Shown here one piece after another: positions 30,471 to 42,909 of a DNA stretch of 64,000 nt. The DNA is taken from positions 1,246,409-1,310,408 of the forward strand of contig NW_003314312.1 in the NCBI RefSeq assembly GCF_000143415.4. The letters are read 5' to 3'. The position numbers were made by a program, and so were the translations under genes. The first letter of the stretch is position 1. Each line of letters starts with the position of its first letter. The notes beneath the pieces were generated by a model. It had not been told where the DNA came from. It ran no database searches and saw nothing but the letters and a program-made list of their open reading frames with translations. Source of the stretch: Selaginella moellendorffii. Its lineage: Eukaryota; Streptophyta; Lycopodiopsida; Selaginellales; Selaginellaceae.

Positions 30471-31410
30471 CTTTGAGATCCTTCTAGCATGCTCGGAGCT
30501 TCTATGAGCAAGACAGGAGCACTGGGATCAGCCCCATCTTGCTCTACGCAAGAGCGTCGTGTATAAGCCCGATCGCCACCGGGTCTTGCAGCGTGGCTCT
30601 AGTGATTGATCGCTGGACTGCTGTCCCTTTGTCCCTTTGGAGCTTGATCACACATCTGAGGGGGTCATGATCTGAGAAGGAGGCAAAACCGAGCCATGTT
30701 TCAAGGCTTCCCCCATCCTGCCGTATGCGAGATGAGGCGTAAATCTGGTCCAGTCTTGACTGGGAGGAAATTGTCTGCCGCCTTGTAAAAGGGTGAGCAT
30801 GAGGTGCGAATCCTGCAGCATGTTGAAGGTCCATGAGCCCCAACACGTCCATGAGCTGACTCCACTGCTCCTGCTCACGTGGCTGAATTGTTTCTTGCAT
30901 TCCCTTGCGATCGCAGATGTCCTTGACCATGTTGAAGTCTCCTAGGACCAGCCATTCATCTACTTGCCCCTGGGCAAACTGTAACATGCTCAGCCAGAAT
31001 TCTGCACATCTCCCTTTCTTCGTTGGTGCATAAACGTTGATTATCCCCACCCGTCCAAAGTGGAGGTGCAGGATGACCAGCTGAGTCTTTCCTGGGACCA
31101 GGACAAGGTGGTTTCGTACTTGGGCAGACCATTTGGTTGAGACTACCATTGCTGTGCCACCTCCTGGTCTGGCCACTACTTGCGTGGCCAGGTTCCACTA
31201 GAGCCGTCCCATCATTCCAAAGGTTTAGTCTGGGGCCATGGTCATTTTGTGCTCTTGCAGGCACAGGATGTCGATATCTCCTTCTAAGCTGATCTCACGG
31301 ATGTGGGACTTGAGCTGCGCCCTTTTGTTGAGTCGACTGCCGGTCCAGCTGAGTCCCCGGCAGTTCCAGGTGATGATCGTGAGTGTTGTCATGGAGCCAC
31401 GTACTTCCAA
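30471..31410 (-). pseudogene. LINE ORF2 endonuclease domain
   Basis: Minus-strand apurinic-type endonuclease: TLTIITWNCRGL near 31390, DIDILCLQEHK near 31260, a stop at about 31225, then VVSTKWSAQVRNHLVL, INVYAPTKKG, WLVLGDFNMVKDI and FASFSDHDPLRCVI. These are the standard catalytic N, E, D/N and D-H positions. It nicks target DNA to prime reverse transcription. Stops separate it from the RT. Confidence 0.85.
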
Positions 31411-31502
31411 GAAAGTGCGGAGTTATGGGGTCTCACCCTCCATTCTGTGGAGATGGTCCACACCGCAGTCATCTTCCCCCTATACTTTGCCCAGGAGAAG
31501 CC

Positions 31503-33199
31503 TCAGACAGTGTATTTCGCAAAGCCCGTCCACTTAATGATAGCACTCTCCATGCATGTTTGGTAGTCTCCAATCGTGATGACCTCTGGGAAGGCTGTGT
31601 TCTCGTGGCACATCAGCCAGTCTCCCGCCTTTGTGGAACTTAATTCCCGCTTAGGCGGAATCCACCTAACCGCCATTCCTACTATTCGAGGGAGGACGGG
31701 CTGGAAGCCATCCCCTTCGACGTTCGTAGTAGGTCCCTCAAACAGTTTGGGCTGTGAGGATGAGCCCAAGAGTGGTGGGGCGACTGGGAAGCGAATGTGG
31801 GGAGCTTGGTCTGGAGGGTATGCCTTCAAGATCCACTCCTGCTTTGCGGGTAACTCAAAGGGCTTCTGAGAGGCCAACTTGTTCCACTTGACTAAGCAGG
31901 CCTCCTCCCGGTGTCCAGCACGCTGACAAAAGTTGCCTCTATGTTCTGAGTTCTCCGTTTGGATCCTGATATACTGGCCCAACACTGCGATCTCTGTCGG
32001 GATTTCAGCCGGGGCTGACACAAAAACTTTGAGGCGGATGGGACCTAGAATACCCTCTACTTCTACAGTGTCGAGGCCGGCCGCTATCTGGCCAATACTA
32101 CCTTCAACCAGCTCCTGGATCACCATTGTGATCCACATTTCCATGGGAACATCCCAAAATGCGATGTTCACTGGAAAGCTCCCGCCCTTGAGACATGCCT
32201 GGTCCTCTGCCATGAACCTCGGGATCCATGGATGGAATGACACTGCCCAATTCTCATCAATGAGGCCATGCATGGCCTCCGCCTGAGACCGTGCCTCCTC
32301 TGTCTCAAAGACAACTGTGTAGCAGCCCTTCCCCTGTGGCAGCATCTTCTTCATGAGGATTCCCTGTCCTAGCATTGCATTGATCCAGTCGTTAGCCATG
32401 CGACCTGTTGGGAACTTCCCCCTAAAAACAGCAATCAGTGCCTTCTTACAGAGTTCCTCTTCCTTCTCTGTTACTGCTCTTTCCAAAGTCTCGGCCAGCT
32501 TAACAGGGACAGCCTTTCCTCTCGTGTCATTGTGGGCCAAGTCACTTCCACCTTCTCCTACTGCTGCCACCTTGTGCACTTTGGCCTGACCAGGTGTTCC
32601 CCCGTTCATGTTATGTGAGGTGTTCTTCTTGTTGACGTCACTGTTCCCATCCAAGGAGTGCAGCACTTCTACCACCTTTCCGCAGCCCCGAGTCTTCCCC
32701 ACTCTTGACTGGGCTTTTGCCACTCGCTCAGGTGTGTCAACCTCCTGGTGCTGGTACCCTTGAGTCTCTGTTCTCTTATCTGTAGGGGCGTGCTCCTCCT
32801 CAAGAAAGGCTTCAACTGTGTTTGTCCAGGCCAGGTCCTCCTTGGCAAGTCTCGGAGTTTTAAGTTTCCGCCGCATTGCTCGCTTCACTTTCTTCTTCTC
32901 ACGTTTGGTCTTCCTCTTGTTGAAGGCATCACGGTCTGGAAATGAAGTGTGTCATCTGACTGTTCATCCAGTGAGTGCTCCATCTCTAGCTCTATATCTG
33001 GCTCTCCGAGTCCCGCTTCAACTGTTGGCATTGGCGTGGTATCCACCTTGCCACCTTGCTCTTGCGCCCAAGCGTCGAAGAGATCCGCTTGCTGTGTGGC
33101 CACTGCCTTCGTGATTAATTCTTGAGCTTCACACTGTGCAAGGCCCAACACGAGGTCCTCTCCTAGGGGATTCAGGTCCAGCTCTCTGCTCGTGCACAT
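31503..33199 (-). pseudogene. LINE ORF1 (Gag-like RNA-binding protein)
   Basis: A 461-codon frame (32888-31503) has a plant LINE ORF1 pattern: an RNA-recognition-like segment (NWAVSFHPWIPRF, FPVNIAFWDVPMEMW, GLDTVEVEGILGPIRLKVFV) and one damaged zinc knuckle (FCQRAGHREEAC, with the first Cys missing). A Glu-rich N-terminal part continues in another frame to about 33199, so a frameshift near 32890 is likely. ORF1 proteins coat LINE RNA. Confidence 0.75.
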
Positions 33200-34985
33200 C
33201 AGAGTTGACTAGATTTCTTTGCGTACTGGAAGCGGAGAACTTTGGATCCTTTTCTCAAAGTGGTGAGGGTCCCAGACCAACATCCCTGCCTTGTTGAGTC
33301 TCGGGAGTGGAGAGGGGAGCAACACCTTCTACCCTTGGTGCGGTGCTGTGGGAGAGTCTAGATCTGATTTCCTCACTTGTTGCAGGTGCGCAAGGTCCAC
33401 TTGTCGTGTTTCCTCCTGCACTCTTGCATGTACTAGATCAGGGATGAGCCCGGCCACATCTACAGGAGTTTCTGGGTGGGACAAGGGGTTCCCACCAGCT
33501 GGGCATGAGCTTGATGCATTCCCGTGAGCAGGGAGTGTGCCAGCTGTCCAGTCCTTTTGAGTCCTAAGGTTCTCTGTTAGAATTGCGGAGCTGCACAACA
33601 TGCATCCCACAGAGAGATGTTCCCCACATCTTCCTCATCATCCAGTTGGTGAGTTAGCTATGAGACTTCATGCTGGATTCACTGTGCTGACTCTCGACAC
33701 ACCTATTCCGTGAAATGCTCACTGTTCCAAAAGACTATACCACCGCCTGTAGGCTTCGACAAGAACAAGTGTAGACAATCTGTGCTATCTCCATCCTGTC
33801 TCAAGTCAGTGCAGCGCCTTGCCCCTGGGGGCTGTGAGCTGGATCGGGGCCTCACACTTGAGGAACGAGCTGGCGAAGATGGGAGTGAAGCTCTGGGCTT
33901 GTTCGTCAAGTCTGACAAGCATCTGTGGGCAAACTTCAATGTCCAGGGAGGCTGCTCCTTGTTCACCCTAGGGCCACAATTGAACGGTCTAACTCCCTGG
34001 AGATCTCCTAGCTTGGTTGTGTCTATGAATGAAGGATTGTGAACTCACCTTATAGTGAGGCTTCCATGTTTAGCCTGCAGGACAGAAGTGCATCCCCACT
34101 AAGGTCCTGTTCCCCTCTGTTTTTGGACGTTCTGGGTGGGGCAGACTTGAGTTCTCCTGACCCACGTCCTAGCTTTGCTGCTCCTGCACGTGCTGCTGCT
34201 CTGGTGGTGACCCTTGACCTGACCCTAGTGTGCCGCTCTTGTACTTCTGTGAGACATCCATCCCTGTGAATCCCCTCAATGGTGAAAGTGCTTGGGATGA
34301 TTCTTCGCAAGCCTTCCTGACTTGTAACTGGCCCGAGACCCTCACGAAGCTCCTGAACTCCAGCCAGTGACCAAGCAAGTGGGTGAGGGGAGGTAGCTTC
34401 ATCCTCTCCACCACTCTCAGTGGCACCACGTCTCTGGCTTGGCTTTTACTTCCAGCTTTTTCCAGGACCTGACCATCCCCCAGGCCTGAAACATCCACCA
34501 CTTCTATCCCATGGTTCTCATCCTGTTGGGTTGCTGCCTTGTGTGGCTCACTTGCTGCCTTGCACAGTAGTGTTCTGGCTGTTGATATAGAGGGCCCTTT
34601 CTTGTCCTGGCTTGCTGCTGTGTGTGTGCTAGAACCCTGACCTTGTAACAATCCTCCTCATGGGAGTCGAATGCTAAGGCCCCTGCCTCACCCTCCACGA
34701 CCTTGAGAGCTCAGCTTGATGGGCGTGGATGCTGTGATTCCCTTGTGGCTGTTCTCCATGCTGCTGACAGGAGAGTGAGTACAAAGCAGAAGCAAAAAAT
34801 GGGGAACAATGCTTCCCTAAATCTCATGGCGGATGCCCCCGCCGACGATAGCAAGTGTGGGGAGATTGCACGCTCTCCCTTGAGCGCTCTTCTACCTCTG
34901 GTTGGGCCTCCGATCATGGCAGCCATGGTACTGGGTGCCTTCCACCACTTCCTCCCCAAAAATCTTCCAACATTAGGGTTTTTAC
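33200..34985 (-). mobile_element. LINE 5' region, boundary uncertain
   Basis: Minus-strand frames here (for example FLSKPTGGGIVFWNSEHF near 33770 and low-complexity pieces 34651-34169) are broken and not assigned to a known domain. The text GAAGATTTTTGGGGAGGAAG near 34975 may be the 5' end. I treat this as LINE leader/ORF1 N-terminal DNA by position only. Confidence 0.45.
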
Positions 34986-35129
34986 GCGGAAGTGTTGGTT
35001 TGCAAAACCACACTTGTGAAGACTTTTTATCTCACGGATATCCATCATGTGAATTTCATTCTTGGGATGCTATAGTTGGTGAAGGTGAATCCAAAGATAA
35101 AGTGGACTATTAAGCGTGTCTCGCTGGAG

Positions 35130-35645
35130 TATGGTGGTGTTAAAGATGTGTGGTTTGGAGAGGGAGTTCAACCTCCAGTTGTTATGCTCTCTACTACATC
35201 TTTGAAACGAGCTTGTTGATATGGCAAAGCACTTTCAAGTTATTTGCTGTTTGTTCATGACTTAGGGGACCAAGGCATGTATGGGTGAGAAGCAACAATA
35301 TGGGATGTACTGAACAAGTTTGCTAATGTTTTTCCATCTGAATTTCCTCATAGGTTGCCTCCATTATGAAATGTGGAGCATGGGATTACGTTGGAGCTAG
35401 GGATGCAGCCAATTTATCAGCATCCATTTCGATTGAGTTATGCAGGGGAGTAAGAAGTTCAATGACAAGTCAAAGAGTTAGATTTATTCAACAAAGTAAG
35501 TCTCTATTTAGTGCTTCAGTCTTGCTTGTGAAGAAAAAGGATGATTCAATGCAGATATGTATTAACTATTGTGCCTTGAACAAAAAGACAATGAAAGATA
35601 AGATGCCGATGCTGTGTGTGGATGATATCTTAGACAAACTTAGTA
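35130..35645 (+). pseudogene. Ty3/gypsy RT N-terminal fragment
   Basis: Decayed plus-strand frame with ASVLLVKKKDDSMQICINY and ALNKKTMKDKMPML, then DDILDKLS: the start of gypsy RT, preceded by the usual protease-RT linker with many stops. It ends at a piece of the 233-bp LTR (35645-35775). Confidence 0.7.
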
Positions 35646-35775
35646 AGGAGTGGTGGCGCAATGGAGTTTTTGAGGTAATTCAATGGTGGTTAGGTGGTGA
35701 GGAACCTCAAGAAGAGGTGTAACATAGTCTAGGAAGACTAAATCTTTGTCTTTTCACACCAGATCATAACAACTT
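35645..35775 (+). repeat. Remnant of the 233-bp-type gypsy LTR
   Basis: Matches the second half of the LTRs at 1238-1470 and 5273-5505 (TTGAGGTA...GAGGAACCTCAAGA...GATCATAACA). Confidence 0.7.
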
Positions 35776-36059
35776 ATATTCTTTTCAAGTCATGAATAGA
35801 TGGCAAATATCCTCACCAAGCCTTTACCAAGAGCCCACATTCACTAATCATTGCCATAATTTAGGAGTTTTTCTTGTCGGAGCACACCAAGAAAAGGGAG
35901 TGTTGGAACATAATGGAATCCACCATCTCCAATTAACTCTAGTTAGCTTTAGTGCTCACTCCTTATTAGCTCATGCAATACCTCTAGTAGCTCTAGTATA
36001 ATAGATCTGTTGCTCTAATCATGTTAGATACATTTACCTTGAGATCCAACTCTATTCTT

Positions 36060-36300
36060 TCTTTTTTCTTCTTTAGGGTAAGGTTTAAAGCCTTGAATTC
36101 TTTGGAGCTCAGATCCAACCGCATGAGTATTACTTTCATATTGCTTCCTTGTTGTTGAATCTTAGACTTTGCTGCCTTTGCATTTTCTGGCTGGAATACA
36201 ACATGGGTGCCATACTTAGCCAAGACTCTGGCAGTCTCAAACCCAGTTCCCGACCTAGCCCCTGAAATTGCAAAGAGTTGGATAATGAATTCATATAATT
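36060..36300 (-). pseudogene. Short-chain dehydrogenase (TIC32-like) fragment
   Basis: Minus strand: AISGARSGTGFETARVLAKY, then GTHVVFQPENAKAAKSKI and MKVILMRLDLSS. This is the Rossmann nucleotide-binding start of an SDR (TGxxxGIG motif, here GARSGTG), the adenine-binding region and the D-L motif. Only about 60 residues remain and the frame then runs into a Lys-rich stretch, so this is a gene fragment. The flanking minus-strand frame at 36710-36300 (with GFDPTQPWVFSS, DAEELQALVQEAL) is not recognised. Confidence 0.65.
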
Positions 36301-36710
36301 TAATCAATTCTGTGCAACCTTTTTGGCAGTGCTTCTTGAACCAAAGCCTGTAGCTCCTCAGCATCCTGTGAAGTAGATGAAAACACCCATGGTTGTGTTG
36401 GATCAAAGCCCAAATTCTCAATTTCTTGCAATGGTTGTAGGCTGTGAATGAGATTTGCATTCTTTAACAATGCTTTACTTTGACTCCTATAGAACAGTGA
36501 GAAGGATCCTAGAAAATGTATATCAAAAATTCTGTAATGAGTGCAATTTATGTTTGCTCTAATGGTAAGCTTGATGCCATACCTGAGATGGGGAAGAATG
36601 ATTGCTAGCCAAGTTTCTAGCTTGTGATAACAATATTCTTGAAACATCCCTTTGATCAGCTCAAGAGAGCCTGGTATACCTAGTCTGTGAAGCATGCTTA
36701 CATGCTTCAT

Positions 36711-37230
36711 AGAGAAGCAATGAGGATCACTTAGGGGTTTTGAAGTAGCACTGCAAAATATTGGGAACTACCAGCACCCAATTAACATCACTCTGTACCA
36801 ACAAACATGATGATCCTGTTGCCCGAGTTGAGCCCGAGATCTCCATCCCTGAGATAGTTCAATCCATTGTACCAAAAGATTGGTTTATTTTGTCAACAAT
36901 AGTAGTGGTGTTTTCTCTCTGGTTGTATATAAATTAAATTTTTATATTGTTATCATAAAAATATATAGAAGTTTGCGAAAAGATTTAAAATTTGTTTGAG
37001 ATCTTTTAAAGCCTATTTAAGACCTACAGAAACAACAGATTTTTCTTTGGGAGTCTAATGAGTTCATTTATAATGACTTGAAAGATTCTTGTGTAGTCAA
37101 TTCAAGTGTGGCACTCGTCAAAGTTGTGGCTGACTAGAATTCTCAACAACCAATCTCAAACAAGTCTCAAAGAAGCAAGCATATAATTGCCAAGGGCCAT
37201 TTGCTTCTCAAATTTTAGACATTCACGATT
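36711..37230. other. AT-rich spacer
   Basis: No gene, repeat or RNA recognised. Confidence 0.4.
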
Positions 37231-37945
37231 ATGGGGTCTTGCTTGCTCTTGTCTATGCCTTATGGAAATATTTCCTCCTCCTTAAGCTGTGGGATTGTCC
37301 CTCCTTGGACACCTCCATCATCTCGCAGGAATTCCCTTCCTCTCATTGCATGCCCTGTCCAAGCAGTATGGACCAATTTTCTTCATGAAGATGGGAACCG
37401 TGCCAGCGGTTGTCATCTCAAGCTCGGTTCTCGCCAAAGAGGTGTTGAGGTCGCAAGATCAGACGTTTACTTCCAGGCCTTACATCCTCGTTAGAGACTA
37501 TGGCTTGTACCACTTCCAGGGGATTGGACCTGTCCCTTACAACGATCATGATGCAAAAGCTCTGCGCTACAGATCTTTTCACTCCCAAGAAGATCGATTC
37601 GTTTCTCCCAATCAGGCTAGAGGAGATCACTGGCATGTTTTCGGCGCTTCGAGGTGCTGGAGCGCACAAAGCTGTGGACATGAGGAACATGTTGTCGACC
37701 TTCACCTTCAATGTCATGACCCGGATTCTCATGAACAAGAGATTCTTCGAATACGGGAGGATGAGGAGCACATTGATGGCGAGGCCAAGCAGTTCAAAGA
37801 TATTGTGTTCGAGACAGCAGACCAGGGACTCCAGTTTCATATCAGCGAGTTCATCCTGCACTGGCTCAAGTGGATTGATTGGAAAGTCCCGGAACTGAAG
37901 AGGCTCCATGTGAAGAAGGATAAGTTTCTCCAGAACATCCTTGAC
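37231..37945 (+). pseudogene. Cytochrome P450 5' fragment, frameshifted
   Basis: Plus strand, three frames in sequence: membrane-anchor-like [95 protein letters not shown]; then [20 protein letters not shown] and [16 protein letters not shown]. This is the N-terminal 250 residues or so of a plant A-type P450 (CYP75/98-like appearance). The I-helix, ExxR and heme-cysteine regions are missing. Frameshifts lie near 37300, 37556 and 37757. Directly followed by a GH1 fragment. Confidence 0.85.
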
Positions 37946-37974
37946 CAGGTGGAGCTTTTCGTCATTCTTCAAGC

Positions 37975-38130
37975 AACGTTTATGTTGCACTATGAAGGCG
38001 CTGTTAAAGAAGGTGGAAGAGGCCCAAGCATCTGGGACGTTTATGCTCACACTCCCGGAAAAGTAATGGATGGAACAACTGGAGATGTTGCAGTGGATCA
38101 TAAGGTTCTGCGTCAGACTGAAGATCTGAA
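37975..38130 (+). pseudogene. GH1 beta-glucosidase fragment
   Basis: [20 protein letters not shown] and [17 protein letters not shown] are the conserved N-terminal GH1 text (QxEGA...GPSIWDxFxHTPGK...GDVAxDxYHR). About 50 residues only; no catalytic Glu present. It sits in the same frame as the preceding P450 exon, forming a chimeric open frame. Confidence 0.8.
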
Positions 38131-38519
38131 GGTCTCGTGTTCATTCCACGTTCACCGCATTATTCTGGAGCACGAAAGAAGCTGGAACACAAGATCAATA
38201 GAAAAGCTTTGGCAATTGCTTACTATAGCAAGAACTTAGAAAGTAAAACAAAAAAAGAGAGACTTACAGGAAAAAATCATTTACTAATCATAAACCCATA
38301 TAAACAGCATAAAACAAGAAGTTTTATGACGATGCTAAACCACCTGTACCCTAATTTTTGACACGTCTGCGCTCAACGTGGGTAAAGGAGTGCGCGACAC
38401 ATAAGCGTGCCCTATCCCACATGCGAAGGCACAGAATCATGCCTGGGGCTTGAGTATATAAAGAGACCTGACAGACAGACATTATGAAAGAAAGAACTTA
38501 GAACAGAAGCGAAACTCTA

Positions 38520-39155
38520 CTCACAAGTTTTGTAGTTTGGCGTCTTGCAGCTTGTTCCATCTCGAGTTCCTGCAAAGAAAAAATCAAAATAAGTCGAGAA
38601 TTTTTCGGCCAGACCGCTAGCAATAACATTACAGGGTTACAAGCTTCTCCAGCCGTCCTATTTGAGGAGGAATCGGTCCGGTGAGTTTGTTGCCATGCAA
38701 GTCCCTTCCAGAGAAGTCTGGAAGAATGCAAGAACTCAGTAAACGAAAACCAGCACACAGTTTCCTGAGATCCAGCAAATTTGTGACACCGATCGGGAAC
38801 GTTCCAATGATCGACACTTGAAAGAGCTCCCTGGAAAGAAAGAAGAAAGTGACGATCAAAGTGATAAGACGTATTAAAACTCACAATTCCGTGACCACTC
38901 GATAGCGTTCGTCATTTGGGGAGGAACAAGTGATTCCCGGCCACAATGCCGCGTCTCCATCCCCACAGGGATCCTCCCCATTCCAAGCATACATAACCTT
39001 CCATCCTCCAGCTGGCCTTGACTGGAATTGGCAAGATCGTCGCTTAATCCCTGGCTAAATCGAAAATGCAGGTGGAGAGGATCGACTCACCGTCTCGCTT
39101 CACCGTCTTGGCAGCTGCTAGAGTGGCAATCCAGAGCCCAAGAGCGAAACCATCT
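38520..39155 (-). pseudogene. LRR protein N-terminal fragment, several short exons
   Basis: Minus strand, joining GT-AG exons: ALGLWIATLAAAKTVKRD (signal-like), then GGWKVMYAWNGEDPCGDG with WPGITCSSPNDERYRVVTEL, then LFQVSIIGTFPIGVTNLLDL, then DLHGNKLTGPIPPQIGRLEK, then NSRWNKLQDAKLQNL. This is the N-terminal cap and first repeats of a plant LRR protein of the WxGxxPCGDG class. Splice phases agree, but no ATG is found upstream of the first exon (a TGA precedes it) and the remaining repeats are missing after 38520. Probably a truncated 5' gene piece. Confidence 0.75.
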
Positions 39156-39246
39156 CAAGAACCCTAGATTTTCATTTTTGAATCAATGAATCGCTACTGT
39201 AACATTTCAACATTTGTATGGAATCGCTATGTTTTTCACTGGATTC

Positions 39247-40903
39247 TCAGTTGAATTCGCTACCCACGCAGTGATGGCACGTAAATAGATTGGTAGGATC
39301 GACCCTGCGCTTGATGTGGTACAGGCGAGGATAGTTCTTCCAAAGAAGGATTGCTGCCAATTGGGCTCGTTGTAATCGGCCTCGTTCACGTAAGTCCCGG
39401 AGCCCGGCGTGAGATCGATGAAGAGCTTGTTCGCCTGCGACACTAGATTCGCAGCAGCGCTCATCTCCGCCACCGTCGCATTGTCCTGCCAAGTCAGGGG
39501 CAATACGAGCAGCCACAGTCCGTCGCGATACGCCGGATTCACAGCGCTGTCTTGGGGTTCTCGCACTTTTCCACCCCCCAGGATCGCATACGTAGCTGGA
39601 ACTTGCAGCTCGGTCATGACACGCATCATGGCCTTTGGGAGGAGGTCTTGTTCGTGGTTGAAGAGTGATCTCGGGATCAGCCTCATTGCGAAGACATCGG
39701 AGACTCCCAAGTTGTTTAGGCCCAAGCACGATTCCTGCCCTCCACACTGAAACTGCAAGTGCCAGTCCCAGTACGAGGCATACGTCTCCAAGCTCCCATC
39801 GATCCGGATGTTGTTCTCCCGTGCGTACAATAGCAGCGGGGCCAAGGTGGTGGAAGCATACAAGACGTTCCGGTTGGGCAGCAGGAACGTTAGCGTCAGG
39901 CTCTGGCTTGTCGAGAAGAAGTAGCCAGACCAGCCGGCATCGGACAGAGAGGGATTCAACCTCGTAAACAGAGTGAGCAGCCCTTGAAAGCTGGTGGTAT
40001 CGGGGGTGCTGAATTTTGTGAGGAGCGAAGTCGAGGCTGCCAAGAGCTGGAAAAGTCCTGTGCATCGCCGAGAGCACAACTCCAAATATTCCTCTGCCAC
40101 CACCCCGGAGAGGCCCAGAACAGGTCCGTGTTTTGGCATGCATCCGCGGTCACCACCTCGTACTCGAGAACATTATCGGGGCTCAAGCCGATTAGCAGGG
40201 AAAGGAAACTTTGGCCGCCACCTTGAGGGTATCTGCCGGCTGCTCCAACCGAGGAACATCCCCCACCAGCCAGGATCATCTTTCGTTGATACGCTTGCCA
40301 GTAGAGCTCCTCCCACTGAATTCCAGCTCCCACCGTTACCGCCAAGTAGCCATGGTCACTACCACGGCCGCATTTGAAGCTCTCGTGGAACTGGATCTTC
40401 TGGAGGTGGTGCACCCAAATGCTGAGAGCTCCCACTGCCATGCTCCACCCAAGGAAGTCATGCCCCATGATTCATATCACGATGCGCAAGTCATGCTGGG
40501 ATGCAAACTTGACGGCCTCTTGGACATGGGCTGCCCAAGTAATGTTGACTGCATAGATTGGGACTGCGCCCTGGAAGCAAGCAGTGGTCCTGTTGGAGGA
40601 GATCAGGCAGCGCTGCTCCCCAAACAATTCCCAGCTTGTCCGTTGCAGTGCACTCGGTTGATCGGTCCTCCAGAATGGACTGTTCCAGCCGCTCCTCACG
40701 GCATTGCAGGCTTGCTCATCGTAGTTTGGATCATGGCATGGCGTTGCTGGAGAGGCCACACTGATCATTCTCCTTCCCATGGAGCAATTGAAGGATGCCC
40801 AGGTCTGTGCGTCTGGGTAGCACAGCTCGCCTGCTATATACTTGGAGTGGACATGGCCGGGAGCAAATAAAACGACCAAGAATATCAATAGTATGGCTAT
40901 CAT
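39247..40903 (-). pseudogene. Secreted FAD-linked oxidase, fungal isoamyl-alcohol-oxidase-like, broken
   Basis: Starts with a signal peptide (MIAILLIFLVVLFAPGHVHS). The FAD-binding PCMH region has GHDFLGWSMAVGALSIWVHH and GGGCSSVGAAGRYPQGGGQS, giving the His and Cys of a bicovalent flavin site, and NVLEYEVVTAD. Further on are LRGGGRGIFGVVLSAMH and a substrate domain ending NYPRLYHIKRRVDPTNLF and CVGSEFN. Lesions: TGA at the position preceding IMGHDFLG (about 40472), frameshifts near 40110, 40050 and 39350. The GHDFLGxS, GGxxPTVGxAGGY and VGSE signatures are ones I know from fungal VAO-family oxidases, closer than plant berberine-bridge enzymes. The gene may have been acquired from a fungus; that is inference. 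Confidence 0.8.
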
Positions 40904-40989
40904 CCTTGAAGAACCTTTATAGGGCTGAGAGAAATAGAGCTATACTTTCTTTTGCTGATCGATCTTGAGATGTAGCTTTCTCAATGATT

Positions 40990-42909
40990 TTGTCAATGAC
41001 TTAATTAAACATGTCTTGAACATCCTTGCTCAAATGCAAACTCAACTCTTGATGGCCTTCCAAACATAGCAAAGTAAAGATTTAATTTAGTTTCACTATG
41101 TTGACTATTATTGTAGGCAAATTGCACCAATAGAATATATAAATTTTATTATCCCTACTTTTGACCACCTCCAGCAAACAAAAATTAGGAAAGATCATTT
41201 CCAAGTAGACTGCAATCAGGTTTTGAAGCAATGATAGTCTTTCTAATACCATTCTCAATTCTAATGTTGTTTTGAGATGTTTTCCAAACATGTAAAGTAA
41301 GGACTTAATTTAGTTCCATTGTGTTGGTTATTGTTGTAGGCAAATTGCAACAATAAAATACATAAATCCCATTGTCCATGCTTTTAACCAATATTACAAC
41401 ATAATATATTCTCCACCACTTGATTCACATGCTCAATTTGCCCATTTATCTGAGGATGATCTCCACTCAAGAGTTTCAAAGTCACTTGCATAGCTTTTGC
41501 AAAGCTCTTCCAAAATAGTGAACTTTGAGTCTTGATCACTAATGATGTTCTCCGACAAACCAAAATCAGGAAAAACCTTCTCTAAATAAATCACAACCAA
41601 GTTTGAGGTAGTGACAATCTTCTGAAATGCTAACAATTGCATATACTTTGTCAATTGATCCACTATAATCCATATTTGCCTTTTTTGCCTTTGTGTTCAC
41701 AGCAAGCAAGTGATAAAATCCATAAAAATACTACACCAATGGCTCTAAGGAATAGGCAAAGGTTGTAAAAATCCCTTTGGCTTCTCTTATAGCACCTTTA
41801 CCTGCTGATAGAGTTCACATGATTTACAATACTCGAGGATATCAACTTTCATACTCTTCCAATAAAAATTGCATATAATCAGTTCATACCCTCTTAAATG
41901 ACTAACCTTCGAATGATCATGATAGTAAAATAAAACATGATGAATTAACACATCTAGCCATAGCAAATATATATAGTCATTGTAGTAAAGAATCCTATCC
42001 ACCAATGAGAAAGGTGCTTTTAGCTAAACTCATAAAGATACCATCTTAACATCCTAAGCTTGAGCATGCTCAACCAATTGCCTTAACTCACTGACCACTT
42101 TACACATATGATATCAAAACCATGTTTGTAACTTTATCATATTTTGAACACAAGATAAAGCATTAGCCACCACATTTGATTTCCCCGAATGATGCTCAAT
42201 AAGGAATTCCCCAAACTCCATAAGTTTAACCATTTAACAAGCTTGCATAGTGTTTAACTCTTTCTATGTGAAGAGATACATAAAAAGTTTGTGATCTATT
42301 AACACCACAAACACTGTACCATAAAGATAATACCTACATATTCATAAAGCATGAACAATGGAAAGTAACTTTTAATTATATGTAGAATATCCTTATTCCG
42401 TAGGATTCAAAGTCCAACTCTCATATACAATAGGTTGTCCTTTTTGAATGAGAACTCCTTTTAATGTATAATCTTTTGCATTGCACATCATGTTATAAGG
42501 TTTTGATGAATTAACAATGCAAAGCACTAGAGCCTCGCTTAACAACTAATTTAATGCAACAAAACTATTTGCATATGACTTTTTCCACTTGAATTGCACA
42601 TTCTTAAACAACAACTATGTCAAAAGAATAGCCACCTTCACAAACTTGTGCTAAAAGCATGAGTAATAACTAGCTATACCATGAAAATTGCATAACTCTT
42701 TACAAATTCATATTTACTCTTCTTCATATAAAGTTTGTTATTAGGTAGTAACAAGAGAACTTTGTCCTTCATATTTTTGTTGAAAACAAGAATATCATTC
42801 AAGAAAATCTCCACAAACTCCAAACTTCCATCATTAACCGAATAAATGTGGTTGGTGCATTTGTCAAACCAAATGGTATGATTGTGAACTCAAAATGCCT
42901 GAAGCTTAT
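40990..42909 (-). pseudogene. Highly decayed Ty3/gypsy pol
   Basis: Minus strand, AT-rich: RT text FEFTIIPFGLTNAPTTF near 42870, integrase zinc-finger text FYWKSMKVDILEYCKSCELY near 41830, integrase core text SDQDSKFTILEELC near 41540. A second degraded piece at 41291-41082 duplicates part of the integrase. Many stops. Interrupted at 42910 by a chromovirus LTR. Confidence 0.65.

Noticed and set aside
36300-36710. Minus-strand gene next to the SDR fragment
   Set aside because: The frame is open but matches no family I recognise and may be intron or spacer of the captured fragment.
37231-37945. Functional P450 gene
   Set aside because: Frameshifts and absence of the ExxR and heme-cysteine regions.
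38137-38361. RNase H-like gene following the GH1 fragment
   Set aside because: The [16 protein letters not shown]-like text is suggestive of a retroelement RNase H but too short to assign.
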